From NCBI RefSeq assembly GCF_004683865.2, contig NZ_CP038439.1:1218501-1282500 (forward strand): DNA of 64,000 nucleotides, written 5' to 3'. Source of the DNA: Paracoccus liaowanqingii (GTDB lineage Bacteria > Pseudomonadota > Alphaproteobacteria > Rhodobacterales > Rhodobacteraceae). A program made the translations under genes and the position numbers. The notes beneath the pieces were generated by a model. The model saw nothing but the letters and a program-made list of their open reading frames with translations. It was not told the DNA's origin and did not search any database. Positions 62,421-64,000 of this stretch are shown here, piece by piece (positions within the stretch are counted from its first letter, which is position 1; each line of letters starts with the position of its first letter).

Positions 62421-63195
62421 TCGCCCTCCGCGTGCAATCCGCCGCTTCGATTGTATCAAGCAACGTCGTAAGAATGGGACTTTCGCAAATCGAAATAGGA
62501 ACTTGCAGGTTGTGGTGATCGCGTAATAGCGACGCGCAACCGTAAATCACGCTTTTAATAAAATTTGGCTTAGCCTAAGAAGCCAGCAATTCGCCTGCTA
62601 CAACAGGCTCAAGCGCACAAATCGTGCCGGGGGGGCTTAAAAGTCCTGTGGGAACTGGCCTCGGTGGCAAGTGACTGGGGGGCTCAGCACTACAAGCCAA
62701 AGCGATTCCTGATACAGATGAACCTATGGTTCGCTCAGTAGGTTTGGTGCCAGTTTGCGTTACTTTCCGTATGGATGGGACGGAAACATAGAGCAAGTCT
62801 CGGCAGGGTGCGAAGTAGCTTGGGAAACCAACTCGGCAGACATCACGGCACAGTTTGCCCAACTTTCCGCGATGTGCATCCCGGGAGGCATTTCTGCCGC
62901 CAGGGCGTCCTAAGAGCGTTCCTCAGCCGAAATGACTGGCTACCACAGGGCGCTGTCGGGAATGATAAAGCTTTCCCGGAGCTATGGGCATTCTTGATAT
63001 TTTAAGAGGTCAGGCATCACGTGAAATGCTGTCGGCGAGGATGCCGCTGCCGGGGGGCGCTGTAACGGAAAAGGAGTTCTGAGACATAAAAACCCCTCTC
63101 TCAAATGCTTGGCAAAAGAGAGCAGCGGGAGAAGGAAATACGTCGGGTCCTCCGCCGACAAACTCGTGCCTGGTGAAGTATCCCATTCAAAAAGG
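62421..63195. other. Gap without supported genes
   Basis: 775 bases of lower-quality ORFs in several frames, none with family features. A cluster of seven G at 62628-62635 is seen, similar to the tracts at frameshifts elsewhere. No RNA gene or terminator is evident. Confidence 0.3.
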
Positions 63196-63426
63196 TCAGC
63201 GCCCTCTTCTATGAAGCACAGTCCCTCGGCAGGTCGCAGCTTTGGCTTTTGGGCAGGTGCGCAGGTTCACCTTGCCAGTAACCGGGGGCGCGACTGGAAC
63301 TTTGCTGGCGCCCGCTGCCGAAGGGCTGCCCGCGGGCACATTATTTGGAATTGTGGTCGTCTGCGCCAGACTGGCGGATGCCAGACTGCAAGCCGAGACC
63401 AGCGCGGTCACGAGCAGCCGAAACAT
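63196..63426 (-). CDS. Small secreted protein, hypothetical
   Basis: 76 aa from ATG 63426, preceded by AAAGGAAAACCT. Signal peptide MFRLLVTALVSACSLASASL with cleavage near SLA-Q. The mature part is rich in Pro, Ala, Val and ends in basic residues (CRGTVLHRRGR). No family known. Starting codon at 63507 is less likely because it would bury the signal peptide. Confidence 0.5.
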   Translation of the reverse strand: MFRLLVTALVSACSLASASLAQTTTIPNNVPAGSPSAAGASKVPVAPPVTGKVNLRTCPKAKAATCRGTVLHRRGR

Positions 63427-63912
63427 AGGTTTTCCTTTCTGTTGATGAGCAAGCATGCGCTCGAATCGGGGCAATACCAAGCGCAAAATAAAGGCGCCAT
63501 ATCTCATATGAAGGGTGGCCTTTTCTGCCGCCCAATACCGGCAAGCCCATCATGCACGTTGCACTTGCCGCTTATGTCTTAGGCGTGACCGCAGCCTAAG
63601 CCGGCATCGCAGTGGGCACCGTGCAGAGCACCTTTGGCCTTTTTGCCTTCACTCTTGACGTCAGGGGCGTTGTTGTGTGCCAGACGCAAGGCGCGCGAAT
63701 ACGCGACTATGGTCTTGGCGCAGTGGGACGTCTGGCGGGCGGCGGTATGGCTGACCCAGATCCAATAATGGTGCCAGGTTCTGAGGCGGCTACTTTTGAA
63801 ACGCCGCAGAACGGCATCCATAGATGTCGATCGGCCGGCATGGGCCGAGCGCGCTGATTAGGATTGGATGCTCCCGCGATAAAAAACTATTGAGCTGGTT
63901 CGTGCCGATCTC
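63427..63912. other. Gap with weak ORFs
   Basis: Overlapping open frames on both strands (for example 63579-63821 minus), none recognisable. I cannot decide whether any is a gene. Confidence 0.25.
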
Positions 63913-64000
63913 TCAGCTGCCGTAGAAGCGTCGCCGCGCTTCCTGTTCGATGCTTAGGCGCAACTGGAGATCAGCCAGTTTGATCATCTCTCGCTTCCGA
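63913..64000 (-). CDS. Partial gene entering from the right edge
   Basis: The C-terminus reads EMIKLADLQLRLSIEQEARR then RFYGS and a stop at 63913-63915. A charged helix without a known family signature. The rest lies outside the window. Confidence 0.4.
   Translation of the reverse strand, partial: RKREMIKLADLQLRLSIEQEARRRFYGS

Noticed and set aside
62575..62862. 95-residue minus-strand ORF
   Set aside because: No motif, no good ribosome-binding site and unusual composition.
1..64000. CRISPR array, rRNA or tRNA genes
   Set aside because: No regularly spaced direct repeats, no recognisable rRNA or tRNA sequence seen by eye; a computed search was not possible.

Overview
The window is high-GC DNA with the codon use and gene families of an alphaproteobacterium, most like Rhodobacterales (Paracoccus-type): three TRAP transporters, class III CoA-transferase, GlxA-type AraC regulators, many FCD-type GntR regulators and a carnitine operon with a fused thioesterase. 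I see no rRNA, tRNA, ribosomal or replication genes. Nearly everything is uptake, catabolism and local regulation, so a chromid, megaplasmid or accessory chromosomal region is likely (inference).

Layout. 1-5 kb: end of a choline/betaine-binding protein gene and an L-carnitine module (beta-keto acid cleavage enzyme, carnitine dehydrogenase fused to a thioesterase, two GlxA/AraC regulators). 5-7.4 kb: a small HTH-like protein and a polytopic membrane protein. 7.7-13.6 kb: TRAP transporter 1 (DctM frameshifted), HMG-CoA lyase, CaiB-type CoA-transferase and GntR, which together suggest import and CoA-dependent cleavage of a branched dicarboxylate such as 3-hydroxy-3-methylglutarate. 13.8-18.8 kb: GntR, TRAP transporter 2 and a galactonate-dehydratase-like enolase-superfamily enzyme (sugar-acid use). 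19.4-29.1 kb: two divergent operons around a GntR operator: a ribose-type ABC importer with a DJ-1/PfpI protein, and Ldh2-type dehydrogenase, Fe-dependent alcohol dehydrogenase, aldehyde dehydrogenase and an arylformamidase-like hydrolase. 29.3-30.2 kb: IS66 debris and a dispersed repeat. 30.3-34.1 kb: DMT exporter and a FecBCD-type metal/cofactor importer. 34.5-40.4 kb: mixed genes (DUF350, PPOX-like, exonuclease-BRCT, AraC/SDR pair, MFS). 40.9-46.6 kb: phosphonate locus phnA-phnF-phnM diverging from phnDCE, without C-P lyase. 46.6-53 kb: small membrane proteins, CAP protein, second AraC/SDR pair, LysR, GST, truncated YafY-type regulator. 53.1-60.1 kb: LysR and an operon of SAF-domain dehydrogenase, ABM protein, 3-hydroxyisobutyrate-dehydrogenase-like enzyme, TRAP transporter 3 and gluconokinase. 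60.1-64 kb: a decaying zone with codA, MAPEG and a heme-copper-oxidase-like remnant, small ORFs and an AT-rich patch.

Recurring themes. Four solute-binding-protein genes are followed by a strong intercistronic hairpin before the next gene. A dispersed repeat recurs in the intergenic gaps. Three genes are each broken by what looks like one missing base, two of them in G homopolymers, so sequencing error must be excluded before calling them pseudogenes. The best candidates for undescribed biology are the SAF-dehydrogenase/TRAP/gluconokinase operon, the CoA-transferase/HMG-CoA lyase/TRAP set, and the phosphonoacetate hydrolase plus orphan PhnM combination.
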